Position numbers and translations under genes: made by a program. 64,000 nucleotides of DNA from Lacibacter sp. H407 (GTDB lineage Bacteria > Bacteroidota > Bacteroidia > Chitinophagales > Chitinophagaceae), in assembly GCF_037892605.1 (NCBI RefSeq), contig NZ_JBBKTU010000001.1, positions 620,001 through 684,000 on the forward strand, given 5' to 3'. The notes beneath the pieces are model-generated. The model made no database searches, was not told the DNA's origin, and worked only from the letters and a program-made list of their open reading frames with translations. Below, in pieces: positions 1 through 8,405 of this stretch (position 1 is the first letter of the stretch; each line of letters opens with the position of its first letter).

Positions 1-519
1 AAAACAGAGATCGGTTCTACTATTTTTCAATTCTATGCTATCAAATTAGCTTATAAAAAAGGACTTATTCATAAAGAAGTTGATTTTAAAATCTTAGCGG
101 ATACAAGCTATTCACCTGCTTACATACACGATGTAATTGCACAACAGAAAAATTACCTTGTAGGTTATGCAACAAGATTGCAGGAGATTATCAATATCTG
201 TAAGGCAAACAACGTAAAGCCAGTGTTGCTAACTCAACCTTCCTTGTATGGTGCGTACACCGATTCAGCTACCGGAATAAAAATGGACACGAAATATTTT
301 GCAGATAACAGCGCCAAAAACAATTTACTTCAGGAGCAAGTGTTGGAAAAATATAACAATATAGTTCGTTCATTTGCCACTCAAACAACAGTAATTGATC
401 TTTCGAGGTTAATGCCAAAAAACACAAGTTACTATTACGATTTTATTCATTTCAACAAAAAAGGAGCCGAAAAAATAGCTGACGTACTCAGTAAAGAATT
501 ATTACCTGTATTAAGATAA
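1..519 (+). CDS. SGNH/GDSL-type hydrolase, C-terminal part (5' end outside window)
   Basis: The frame is open from base 1 to the TAA at 517-519, giving 172 visible residues, so this is the end of a longer protein. Near the C-terminus the stretch DFIHFNKKGAEKIADVL holds the D-x-x-H pair of SGNH hydrolase block V, with the catalytic Asp and His; the block I Ser would lie upstream of the window. The PVLLTQPSLYG strand is also typical of the fold. SGNH proteins beside a carbamoyltransferase, DUF5989 and SxtJ genes are usually part of polysaccharide acylation or export cassettes, often after an MBOAT acyltransferase, which would be off the left edge. The substrate cannot be read from the sequence. 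An internal TTG at 178 is not needed as a start because the frame stays open upstream. Confidence 0.75.
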   Translation, partial: KTEIGSTIFQFYAIKLAYKKGLIHKEVDFKILADTSYSPAYIHDVIAQQKNYLVGYATRLQEIINICKANNVKPVLLTQPSLYGAYTDSATGIKMDTKYFADNSAKNNLLQEQVLEKYNNIVRSFATQTTVIDLSRLMPKNTSYYYDFIHFNKKGAEKIADVLSKELLPVLR

Positions 520-589
520 GGTCAACTCCTTATTTACTTATCCTGCCCGTACTATCTGTGTTTCAATTCAAATCATTTATTTTGCACTC

Positions 590-2452
590 ATGTATATCCT
601 AGGCATCTCGGCCTTTTACCATGATTCAGCAGCAGGCATCATAAAAGATGGCGAGATCATCGCCGCTGCACAGGAAGAACGGTTCAGCCGTAAAAAACAT
701 GATGCAGGATTTCCTTCAAAAGCCGTTACTTACTGTTTAAAAGAAGCAGGCATCAACATTGATCAACTAGAGGCAGTCGTGTTTTACGATAAACCATTAC
801 TCAAGTTTGAACGATTGCTTGAAACTTATTATGCATTTGCGCCAAAAGGTTTTGCATCTTTTCTTATGGCTATGCCTATATGGCTGAACGAAAAACTATT
901 TTTAAAAAAAATAATCCGTGATGAGTTGAAAAAAAATCAACTCTATGATAAAAAGAAACTAAAGCTGTTATTTCCCGAACACCATCTCAGTCATGCAGCA
1001 TCGGCTTTTTATCCATCTCCATTTGAAGAGTCAGCAATATTGACCATTGATGGAGTGGGCGAATGGGCCACCACAACCATCTGCAAAGGAAAAGGCAAAG
1101 AAATAGAAATACTCAAACAACTCAACTTTCCCCACTCTGTTGGTTTGCTGTATTCTGCATTTACTTACTACTTAGGTTTTAAAGTAAACAGTGGTGAATA
1201 TAAGCTGATGGGGTTAGCACCCTACGGCGATCCAAATGCAGAACAAACAAGGCAGTTTGTTTCCATCATTAAAGAAAAACTGGTTAAGATCTATGATGAT
1301 GGCTCTATCTATTTAGATCAGCAGTATTTCAATTATTCTGTTGGATTACGAATGGTGAAAGATAAAAAGTTTGAAACATTGTTTGGTTTCAAGCGCAGGA
1401 GCAAAGAAGAAGAATTAACGCAAGAACATTGTAATCTTGCTTTGGCCATTCAACAGGTAACAGAAGAAATTGTGTTGAAACTGGCTGCACATGCAAAAGA
1501 AATTACCGGTTCGAAGAACATTTGTTTATCGGGTGGTGTGGCTTTGAATTGTGTGGCAAATGGCAAACTCCAAAACGCTCTTCTTTTCGAGAACATGTTC
1601 ATTCAACCGGCCAGTGGTGATGCGGGTGGTTCAGTTGGTTCGGCATTGGCAGCTCATTATATTTATTTTGAAAAGGAACGTCTTGTCAGCTCAGCAATGG
1701 ATGCAATGAAAGGTTCCTACCTAGGTCCATTTTTTCCTACTGATGAAATTGAATCAACTATTCAACAATACAAAGCGGTTGCAACTGCATTTAGTGATAG
1801 AAATGAATTAAATAAAACTGTTGCAGCTCATATAAGCGAAGGAAATGTGATTGGTTGGTTTCAGGGGCGGATGGAGTTTGGCCCACGTGCACTAGGTAAC
1901 AGAAGCATTATTGCAGATCCACGTAATCCTGACATGCAGAAAAAACTAAATCTTAAAATCAAATACAGAGAAGGCTTCCGCCCGTTCGCCCCTGCAGTGC
2001 TTGCAGAAGATGTACAAGATTATTTTGAATTGAATACTCTGTCGCCTTACATGTTGCTGGTGCAACCGGTGAAGAAAGATTTACAGCATCCTGTTCCAGC
2101 GAATTATCATCAACTCAACTTAACCGATAAATTATATTTTCAGCGAAGTACTTTGCCTGCAGTAACACATATCGATTATTCGGCCCGTGTACAAACAGTA
2201 CATAAAGAAACAAACCCGGCTTTTCATTCGCTCATCAGTTCATTTAAACAACAAACGGGCTGTGCCGTGTTGATCAACACGAGCTTTAATGTACGTGGCG
2301 AACCGGTTGTTTGTACACCACAGGAAGCGTATCAGTGTTTCATGCGAACAGAAATGGATTATCTTGTCATCGAAAATTATCTACTCAGAAAACAAGAACA
2401 ACCTGAGTGGAAAGAAAAATATGATTGGAAAGAGAAGTTTCAGAGTGATTAA
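590..2452 (+). CDS. Carbamoyltransferase (NodU/CmcH family)
   Basis: The protein has 620 residues, the usual length for O-carbamoyltransferases, which make carbamoyl-adenylate from carbamoyl phosphate and ATP and pass the carbamoyl group to a sugar or natural-product hydroxyl. The N-terminal Kae1/TsaD-like domain (about 1-370) begins MYILGISAFYHDSAA and holds the metal-binding motif HHLSHAASAF at 131-140 and GGVALNCVANG near 314. The C-terminal domain carries GRMEFGPRALGNRSI near 425. The gene lies 70 bases after the SGNH gene and is followed by DUF5989 and SxtJ-like genes, a set seen in exopolysaccharide loci and, in part, in saxitoxin-type clusters. The likely role is carbamoylation of a surface glycan, but this is inference from context. 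Confidence 0.9.
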   Translation: MYILGISAFYHDSAAGIIKDGEIIAAAQEERFSRKKHDAGFPSKAVTYCLKEAGINIDQLEAVVFYDKPLLKFERLLETYYAFAPKGFASFLMAMPIWLNEKLFLKKIIRDELKKNQLYDKKKLKLLFPEHHLSHAASAFYPSPFEESAILTIDGVGEWATTTICKGKGKEIEILKQLNFPHSVGLLYSAFTYYLGFKVNSGEYKLMGLAPYGDPNAEQTRQFVSIIKEKLVKIYDDGSIYLDQQYFNYSVGLRMVKDKKFETLFGFKRRSKEEELTQEHCNLALAIQQVTEEIVLKLAAHAKEITGSKNICLSGGVALNCVANGKLQNALLFENMFIQPASGDAGGSVGSALAAHYIYFEKERLVSSAMDAMKGSYLGPFFPTDEIESTIQQYKAVATAFSDRNELNKTVAAHISEGNVIGWFQGRMEFGPRALGNRSIIADPRNPDMQKKLNLKIKYREGFRPFAPAVLAEDVQDYFELNTLSPYMLLVQPVKKDLQHPVPANYHQLNLTDKLYFQRSTLPAVTHIDYSARVQTVHKETNPAFHSLISSFKQQTGCAVLINTSFNVRGEPVVCTPQEAYQCFMRTEMDYLVIENYLLRKQEQPEWKEKYDWKEKFQSD

Positions 2453-2502
2453 TCATCTCATGCCCTCTTCTAACTATAAAGTGCGAAATAAGAACGAACC
2501 TT

Positions 2503-2510
2503 TACTTTTG
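2503..2510 (+). promoter_or_regulatory. Promoter -7 box (TACTTTTG) for the DUF5989 gene
   Basis: Exact match to the Bacteroidota -7 consensus TANNTTTG, ending 8 bases before the ATG at 2519. It suggests that the two small membrane-protein genes can be transcribed separately from the carbamoyltransferase. No convincing TTTG -33 box was found. Confidence 0.5.
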
Positions 2511-2518
2511 TAACAACT

Positions 2519-2671
2519 ATGATTGAGTTTTTAAAAGACATGTGGATCTTCTTAAAAGTGCGTAAGAAATGGTGGTTAGCTCCCATTATTATTGTTATGT
2601 TATTACTTGGTGCCTTGCTCATATTCGGAGGCAGCAGTGCGGTGGCACCTTTTATTTATTCCCTCTTTTAG
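2519..2671 (+). CDS. DUF5989 family small membrane protein (50 aa)
   Basis: This short gene was read directly from the sequence. It runs from ATG 2519 to TAG 2669-2671 and encodes 50 residues beginning MIEFLKDMWIFLKVRKKWW and ending AVAPFIYSLF. The layout is an amphipathic basic N-terminal helix, one hydrophobic segment (about 21-37), and a short conserved GSSAVAPFIYSLF tail. Both ends resemble the DUF5989 family, which is nearly always found next to carbamoyltransferase and SxtJ-type genes. Its function is unknown. It could be a small subunit or membrane anchor for the polysaccharide-modifying enzyme. It is separated from the next gene by one base, so the two are probably translationally coupled. 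Confidence 0.8.
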   Translation: MIEFLKDMWIFLKVRKKWWLAPIIIVMLLLGALLIFGGSSAVAPFIYSLF

Positions 2672-2672
2672 C

Positions 2673-3032
2673 ATGAAGTGGCAACCTAAGCATACATCCC
2701 TCCTGGTAATCGCAATTGGCTTTGTCATCCTCTATTTCATTTTTCACAAAAAATGGTTGTTGCTTCCCTTCACGATCTCGTTGATTGGCTTCCTGATTGG
2801 CCCGATAGGTGAATTTGTTCATCATTTTTGGGTAGCAATTGCCAAAGTGTTGAGCTATATCAATAACCGTATTCTGCTCAGCCTTATTTTCTTTATTTTT
2901 CTTACGCCAATAGCTTTGTTAATGCGCCTTTTCAAAAAAAGCGATTTTCTTTTGTCTTTAACTCACAAAGGATCGTCTTTTGTGACCCGTAATCATTTTT
3001 ATTCCAAAAACGACCTTCAACATCCATTCTAA
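2673..3032 (+). CDS. SxtJ family membrane protein
   Basis: The ATG at 2673 follows the DUF5989 stop by one base and gives 119 residues. A longer in-frame start inside DUF5989 (2592) was rejected because it would overlap that gene and add a non-conserved leader. There are three hydrophobic segments: about residues 9-24, 27-42 and 64-86. The pattern LSLIFFIFLTPIALLMRLF in the last segment, followed by a soluble tail, is typical of the SxtJ family named after the saxitoxin cluster. The biochemical role is not established. The constant company of carbamoyltransferase, SGNH and DUF5989 genes suggests a membrane partner in modifying an exported glycan. Confidence 0.75.
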   Translation: MKWQPKHTSLLVIAIGFVILYFIFHKKWLLLPFTISLIGFLIGPIGEFVHHFWVAIAKVLSYINNRILLSLIFFIFLTPIALLMRLFKKSDFLLSLTHKGSSFVTRNHFYSKNDLQHPF

Positions 3033-3201
3033 GTCTCTTCCTCATTGGTCGCACTGTCTTAAGTTCGGGGGAAATTTGGCGCCTGATCCTTGATGGCCTT
3101 TATTTGATAGAGGAATGATATGCTTTGCAAAAAGCTATTTTTCTAACAATAACCAATTTATGCAGCGATCAATCAGTCGAGGCACCCCTCTAAAATAAAA
3201 A

Positions 3202-3224
3202 CCCCCTCTGGTGGAGGGGATCTT
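3202..3224 (-). terminator. Rho-independent terminator after the 1389-aa T9SS gene
   Basis: CCCCTC (3203-3208) pairs with GAGGGG (3214-3219) around a 5-base loop. On the minus strand the stem is followed by a T-rich run (TTTTTATTTTA, 3191-3201). It lies just past the minus-strand stop at 3246. Confidence 0.75.
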
Positions 3225-3245
3225 TCAGCAGTTGGTTTCGGGTCT

Positions 3246-6200
3246 TTATTGTTTAATAAAGCTTTTTGTGGAAAGCCCGTTCTTTCCTTTTATACGGAGT
3301 ACATACATTCCCGCTTGCAAGTGAGCTATATTGATCTCAGTATTAAAAGTAATGGTTTGGATGCGTTGCAACACCTGACCGGCTATATTGACAAGTTCAA
3401 TTTGTGATATGCTGCTTGGCGCTGCAAAATTGATCAGAATTTTTTCGGAGGCGGGGTTGGGGGTGATGCGGATCACATCCTCACGTCCAAACCAAACTTT
3501 CACAACTTGTGAAATATTTTCCCTACCAATCTTGTTGATGGCACGCAGACGGTAATAGTTCCAGCCGGTAAATGGATTGCTGTCCACTTCTGCATAGGCA
3601 GCGGTATTCAGGACCACTTTTGTTTTTACTGTTTTCAATGTTTCAAATCGAACGCCATCTTTACTACGTTCCAGCATAAATTCATCGTAATCGTTGTTGT
3701 TCGTTAACATCCAATCGACAGCGATATCTGTTTTGCGGGTACGGGCGGTGAAGCTGGAGAGTGGGAGTGGTAAAATATTTTCAGTTACGTCGGTGCTGGC
3801 TAAAGAGAATGGGCTGAAGGTAGCAACACCTGCCCAAGTAATGGATCCTTCAATTACAGTTGATTCCGGCGAAGTAGCCCCTTTTCCTCCAAACGAATCC
3901 CAAACACTTCCGTTGAAATGAGCAATCGAAAGGGAAGGCAAGTTAGATACGTACGAAACATTGCAATTACTTCTTGCGTTCCATGAAAGTGTGACATCAA
4001 CAGATGAAGATCCTGAAGTTCGGTCTAGCTTCCAATATTCACAACGGCTCACTCTCGTTATACCGGCAATTCCAATGGGGCCTAATGAAGTTGCACTTGC
4101 AACCATAAACTCAGCAGTAAATGCATCTGTTGTTTGCGATGGTGCTGATATACTCACAAAACGATAGCCGCCACCTGCGGGCCCAGAGAGTGCAGGCTTT
4201 CCAACCGGAAACACAAATGCATCATTCCCGATTTTTTTAACAGGGCCATTTGTAAATGATGTAGACTTTGCTTCGAGGGCTTTTGCCTCATCGTAAAAAA
4301 TTAAAACATTATTACTTGAGCTAACAATATAGCCACTATCAAATGTTAGCTCATGTGTAATTCCAATAGTACACCCTAGTGAGACAGAAGCACCTCCTGT
4401 TTTTTGTAAACGTAGATAATTAAAATCCTGTGACGAGATACCCGGGGTACTAACGCCTGGAGTACTGATGGTTGTATTGCTGCTACCTTTTAAATAAACA
4501 GCACGGTTATTTTGATTGAATGAACTGTTGTTATAGCGTGTAAAGCTGCCACCCAACCATAAATCACCGCCTAAGTTTGACGAAAGCTGCAATACACTTG
4601 AAGTAGCGCCATCAGAGCCAATTATGACATTGCCTAATACCGAAAGCGGCTTGTACATACTGCTGTTCATGTGAACTTCACCTCTTCCATTTGCATTACC
4701 GATAATAAGGTTGCCGCCGATCTCGAGTTCGCTGGCAGGAAAATCAGAATTAAATAAATCAAGAATGCTGTTCTGAACTACAATATGGTGTGGGTAGCCC
4801 TGTAAGCCGACAGTATTCCCCCATTCAATTCCTCTTCCATATCTAGAAATTGTTCCGGTATTATAAATGAGTGTTGAACCCGTCTCATAAAAGGGAGCAT
4901 CGTTTGCAATAAAGCCTCCGGTATTAATCTGCAAGCGATTTATAATCTTCGCAGAACCGGTTTCCAATAGTCCATTAAAATCAACTCCGCCTCTTATAAT
5001 AACAGCGTACAAAAGAGGTTTATAGTTAGATATACCTTCTGTTATTCCTGCACCCAAAAAAGTAATCGTTCCCGCCTTTGCTTCATTTGGCTGAGCCCCA
5101 TTACCACCTGTGATGATTCCACCATCTGCAATATTCAAATTCCCATCTAAGCCAGCTTCAAAATACCCACTATTCAAGTTTAAGCGATTTACGGTTGTAT
5201 TGTTATTTGTAAGTGATACCGTATTGTTTCCGCTTGCTCCAAAACTCGAAATTGATAATACCTGCGCAGTTGCAGGCAATGCGTTACCCGTTACCTGATT
5301 CGTTGTTCCATTGTAAACGTAAGTTGCATTAGGATCAAACGTTCTGACTCCTGTTGTTTGAATATTACCGGCTGCTCCGGTTGTAATGCCATCGGCTGAG
5401 CCAATACCTAATGTGGCACCTAAAGCATTTACAAATGATGTTGAACCGGAAACAATAAAATTCTGGCAATTTAAAATACCGTTGTTGGTGAATACAGAAT
5501 TATTAATTGTTTTGTTGGCTGTTAAAAACACTTGTGCACCCACATTAATTTGTAACCCTGCTGTGTGTAAGTTGATCGTTCCTGCTCCTCCTAATTGAGC
5601 GCCATCATTACCTGAAATCTGTAAAGGGCCGGAAGATGCAAGTTGTGTTATTGTTCCAGCGCCAACAATTCCATCTCTGAAAATTTTGGCTCCCGCATTT
5701 TGAAAACTACAGTTTTTACCGGAAGTAACCTCTATAACCCCATTAATAAGTGTTTGTGTTGCCCCGCCTACTGCAACCGAACCTGAAATCCTGAAGATAG
5801 GTTTGTAATCCAATACTGTCTTGAAATATGTAATCCCGGAAGTTTGAAAAGATATAGCGTTTAAGTTCCACTGAAATACGGCATTTGTTTTAAAAATGAC
5901 CTCATTACTTTCAAATGCAAAATCATCCGATTGGCTGGGAGAGCTGTTACCATCTACCCTTACCAATCCGCTCTCTTCAACCGAAACTGTTGACCCTGAA
6001 GCAAGTGCTGGCCTTGTTCCGTACAAAACATACGTGCCATTTATAATCATATCATCTCCACCACCATTACTGAGAGAAAGTGAATTCCCATTCAGATGTT
6101 TTAACACCGCCCCTGCATCTACTACCAATTGATCTGCTGATACATTTGACGAAATCGTAACTGTATGGCCATTACGAATACGTATAACATTGGCAGCATT

Positions 6201-7415
6201 TGTTGGTGCGAGGGTTGCTGTTATCCAATTGCTATTATCCGTTGATGATTCCCAGGTAGAAACATCATTCCAATTGCCGGACTGCCTTGACCTGAAATAA
6301 CTTCCTGTTGTGCTAACACATGAACCGGCTTGACTGATTGTGACAGGTGATGAGTTGTTGGAAAAGGTTACATAATCTGTACTAACAATGCGCATTTGAT
6401 ACCCTGTACCTGAAAATGTTCCTGCTGGTATTGTAAAATTGATTGTTTCACTAAGCGCATTTCCATTTAACGAACCAATATTAACCGGAGATGTGAAAGA
6501 CCCAGCAGCATTGGATAACTGAACTGTGTAAATGTTGGAGCTGTTGTATATGCCAGTTGCAGTAAAATTTAAAGAGCCGGTGGCGGTAGTAAAACAATTT
6601 GCAAGATTATAGGTAGTTGAAGATAGAGATGTGAGTGTAATAGTGTTAGTATTATACAAAGCAGCAATTCCAACGTCATCCAAGCCTATCTCATCTCGTG
6701 AGCCTGCTCCTGAAATATCCTCACTGTTCCATCTGATATAAAAATAGTCTCCGGGTAAAATACCTAATCCTTTAATTATTGTCGAACGGGATGGATTCCC
6801 TTCCACTTTCACCCAACCGTTTGCATCTGCTGCTTCAGGTGTTTCGTAACCCAACTCCGGAACTTCACTGTAATTAATGTTATTAGATGAGTAAGAAAAA
6901 TTAAATGAACTCGATCTTCCCTCATCATTACGCACAAAAAGGTTATAAAAAACAGTAAGCTCAGCAATGGGTGATGTGCCGTTATTTTGAATTCGGAGAA
7001 TAATGGCGCCCGGTGCAAAATCGGAGCCGCCGGGTTGTAACATCAGGCAAGGATTTGATGCTGAATGGGGTGCACCTGTAAAAGCATAAATCCCACCTGT
7101 TGAAACAGGTCCTGAAACAGCACCTCGAGTAAAGTCGGTTGCCGCGGTAACCTGTGAGCCACCAAAGAATAAACTACCGTTATCCCAACCAATAATACTC
7201 CAAGCATTTGAATTCAATTGTCCAGTGGTTGAAGGATTTGGTCCAAATCCTACTCCGGTAAATGCAGTTTGAGGATTGCTGCCGATAGATGCAACTGTGC
7301 TATTGCTGAAATCAATTGTTACACTCGGAGCTGCATTGGTAAGCATCACCTGCCCTCTTGCTGCTACTCCAACAAAAATAAATATGAGTACGCCAAATAA
7401 CGTTTTCATCATCAC
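3246..7415 (-). CDS. Large secreted T9SS type A sorting-domain protein (1389 aa)
   Basis: The N-terminus MMMKTLFGVLIFIFVGVAARG is a Sec signal peptide. The body is rich in Ser, Thr, Asn and Gly. Residues of about 370-480 contain SGNWNDVSTWESSTDNSNW and an IRNGHTVTI strand, a module common in Bacteroidota surface proteins; after it come long stretches of short beta-strand repeats that look like a right-handed beta-helix. Near residue 1260 the segment PLPLSSFTARTRKTDIAVDW starts a fibronectin-like domain. The last 75 residues (RITPNPASEKILINF to the terminal FIKQ) form a type A sorting domain, which directs export through the outer membrane by T9SS and surface attachment. No catalytic motif was seen, so an adhesin or matrix role is inferred. 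It is monocistronic, ending in the terminator at 3202-3224. Confidence 0.85.
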   Translation of the reverse strand: MMMKTLFGVLIFIFVGVAARGQVMLTNAAPSVTIDFSNSTVASIGSNPQTAFTGVGFGPNPSTTGQLNSNAWSIIGWDNGSLFFGGSQVTAATDFTRGAVSGPVSTGGIYAFTGAPHSASNPCLMLQPGGSDFAPGAIILRIQNNGTSPIAELTVFYNLFVRNDEGRSSSFNFSYSSNNINYSEVPELGYETPEAADANGWVKVEGNPSRSTIIKGLGILPGDYFYIRWNSEDISGAGSRDEIGLDDVGIAALYNTNTITLTSLSSTTYNLANCFTTATGSLNFTATGIYNSSNIYTVQLSNAAGSFTSPVNIGSLNGNALSETINFTIPAGTFSGTGYQMRIVSTDYVTFSNNSSPVTISQAGSCVSTTGSYFRSRQSGNWNDVSTWESSTDNSNWITATLAPTNAANVIRIRNGHTVTISSNVSADQLVVDAGAVLKHLNGNSLSLSNGGGDDMIINGTYVLYGTRPALASGSTVSVEESGLVRVDGNSSPSQSDDFAFESNEVIFKTNAVFQWNLNAISFQTSGITYFKTVLDYKPIFRISGSVAVGGATQTLINGVIEVTSGKNCSFQNAGAKIFRDGIVGAGTITQLASSGPLQISGNDGAQLGGAGTINLHTAGLQINVGAQVFLTANKTINNSVFTNNGILNCQNFIVSGSTSFVNALGATLGIGSADGITTGAAGNIQTTGVRTFDPNATYVYNGTTNQVTGNALPATAQVLSISSFGASGNNTVSLTNNNTTVNRLNLNSGYFEAGLDGNLNIADGGIITGGNGAQPNEAKAGTITFLGAGITEGISNYKPLLYAVIIRGGVDFNGLLETGSAKIINRLQINTGGFIANDAPFYETGSTLIYNTGTISRYGRGIEWGNTVGLQGYPHHIVVQNSILDLFNSDFPASELEIGGNLIIGNANGRGEVHMNSSMYKPLSVLGNVIIGSDGATSSVLQLSSNLGGDLWLGGSFTRYNNSSFNQNNRAVYLKGSSNTTISTPGVSTPGISSQDFNYLRLQKTGGASVSLGCTIGITHELTFDSGYIVSSSNNVLIFYDEAKALEAKSTSFTNGPVKKIGNDAFVFPVGKPALSGPAGGGYRFVSISAPSQTTDAFTAEFMVASATSLGPIGIAGITRVSRCEYWKLDRTSGSSSVDVTLSWNARSNCNVSYVSNLPSLSIAHFNGSVWDSFGGKGATSPESTVIEGSITWAGVATFSPFSLASTDVTENILPLPLSSFTARTRKTDIAVDWMLTNNNDYDEFMLERSKDGVRFETLKTVKTKVVLNTAAYAEVDSNPFTGWNYYRLRAINKIGRENISQVVKVWFGREDVIRITPNPASEKILINFAAPSSISQIELVNIAGQVLQRIQTITFNTEINIAHLQAGMYVLRIKGKNGLSTKSFIKQ

Positions 7416-7661
7416 GCCTGAGATTTAGATTTGGTTGGCTTTCTACAGGTTGTAAGGCAATGATGTTTCGGGGGATATCAGAACAAGCTTTAAAGATAAT
7501 CGTTCAATCCAGAAAACCCAGACATTTTGACGAAAATTTGAACGTCTGTGCAAGTGATCGAAGCAAAACAGCCTGTTTGTTTGGTAGCCTGTATGATTCA
7601 GGTAGAACATAACTGTAACAGTACTCCTGAATTAAGGTTCGGAAGGAGAAACAGATTCCTT

Positions 7662-7669
7662 TATTTTTG
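7662..7669 (+). promoter_or_regulatory. Promoter -7 box (TATTTTTG) for gldF
   Basis: Exact TANNTTTG match ending 7 bases before the chosen gldF ATG at 7677. A TTCGG sequence about 20 bases upstream (7638-7642) resembles the element in front of the tRNA-Ser box. The position argues against the longer start at 7548, which would lie upstream of the promoter. Confidence 0.55.
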
Positions 7670-7676
7670 CTGCTCT

Positions 7677-8399
7677 ATGTGGGCCATTTGCAAAAAAGAA
7701 TTCCGCCAGTTTTTCAGCAATCTTACGGGGTATATCACCATCATTCTTTTCCTTTTGTTGAACGGACTCTTCCTGTTCGTGTTCTCCAGCTTCAACATTT
7801 TAGATTATGGTTATGCCACGCTGGAAAACTTCTTTAACCTCTCCCCTTATATTCTTTTGTTATTGATACCTGCTGTAACGATGCGCCTTTTCCCGGATGA
7901 ATGGCGAAGCGGCACCATGGAAACACTATTTACCCGGCCACTCACGGCCTGGCAAATTGTGTGGGGCAAATATCTTGCAGCATTACTGGTAGTACTCATT
8001 GCATTGTTACCAACGCTTACCTATTTGTTTACCATCAGCGCCATGAGCGCTGAAGGAACAACGATCGACATGGGAGGCATTGCAGGTTCGTATATTGGAT
8101 TGCTTTTTTTATGTGCTGCCTTTACAGCCGTTGGTGTTTGTTGCAGCAGCTTTACATTAAATCCTGTTGTTGCTTTTTTATTGAGTGCCTTTTTTTGTTT
8201 TGTGTTCTACAGCGGTTTTACTGCCTTGAGTCAATTGGTAGGTACGGGTGCTGATTATATTATTGAAATGCTGGGTATGGAATTTCATTACCGCAGTTTA
8301 TCAAAAGGAGTGATCGATAGCCGTGATGTAATTTATTTCCTCAGCTTTATCTTTTTCACCTTATTCATCACCGTGCAACGCATTGGCCGTAAAAATTAA
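7677..8399 (+). CDS. gldF: Gliding-motility ABC transporter permease GldF
   Basis: The protein has 240 residues when started at ATG 7677 (MWAICKKEFRQFFSN), the family length and start pattern. The longer frame from 7548 adds 43 non-conserved residues and crosses the promoter box. About six membrane helices are visible. The segment RLFPDEWRSGTMETLFTRPL after the second helix is a hallmark of the GldF/ABC-2 permease family. GldF and GldG form an ABC-type complex with the ATPase GldA; gldA is not in this window. In Flavobacterium johnsoniae the complex is required for gliding, but the genes also occur in species not known to glide. gldG starts 6 bases after the gldF stop, so the two are co-transcribed. 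Confidence 0.9.
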   Translation: MWAICKKEFRQFFSNLTGYITIILFLLLNGLFLFVFSSFNILDYGYATLENFFNLSPYILLLLIPAVTMRLFPDEWRSGTMETLFTRPLTAWQIVWGKYLAALLVVLIALLPTLTYLFTISAMSAEGTTIDMGGIAGSYIGLLFLCAAFTAVGVCCSSFTLNPVVAFLLSAFFCFVFYSGFTALSQLVGTGADYIIEMLGMEFHYRSLSKGVIDSRDVIYFLSFIFFTLFITVQRIGRKN

Positions 8400-8405
8400 G
8401 CACCC

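Noticed and set aside
3694-6132. Several plus-strand open frames of 60-80 codons within the 1389-aa gene
   Set aside because: They are shadows of the minus-strand T9SS gene and have no start context or family similarity.
7548-7676. Longer N-terminus for GldF from the in-frame start at 7548
   Set aside because: It adds 43 non-conserved residues and starts upstream of the TATTTTTG box at 7662, while ATG 7677 matches the family start.
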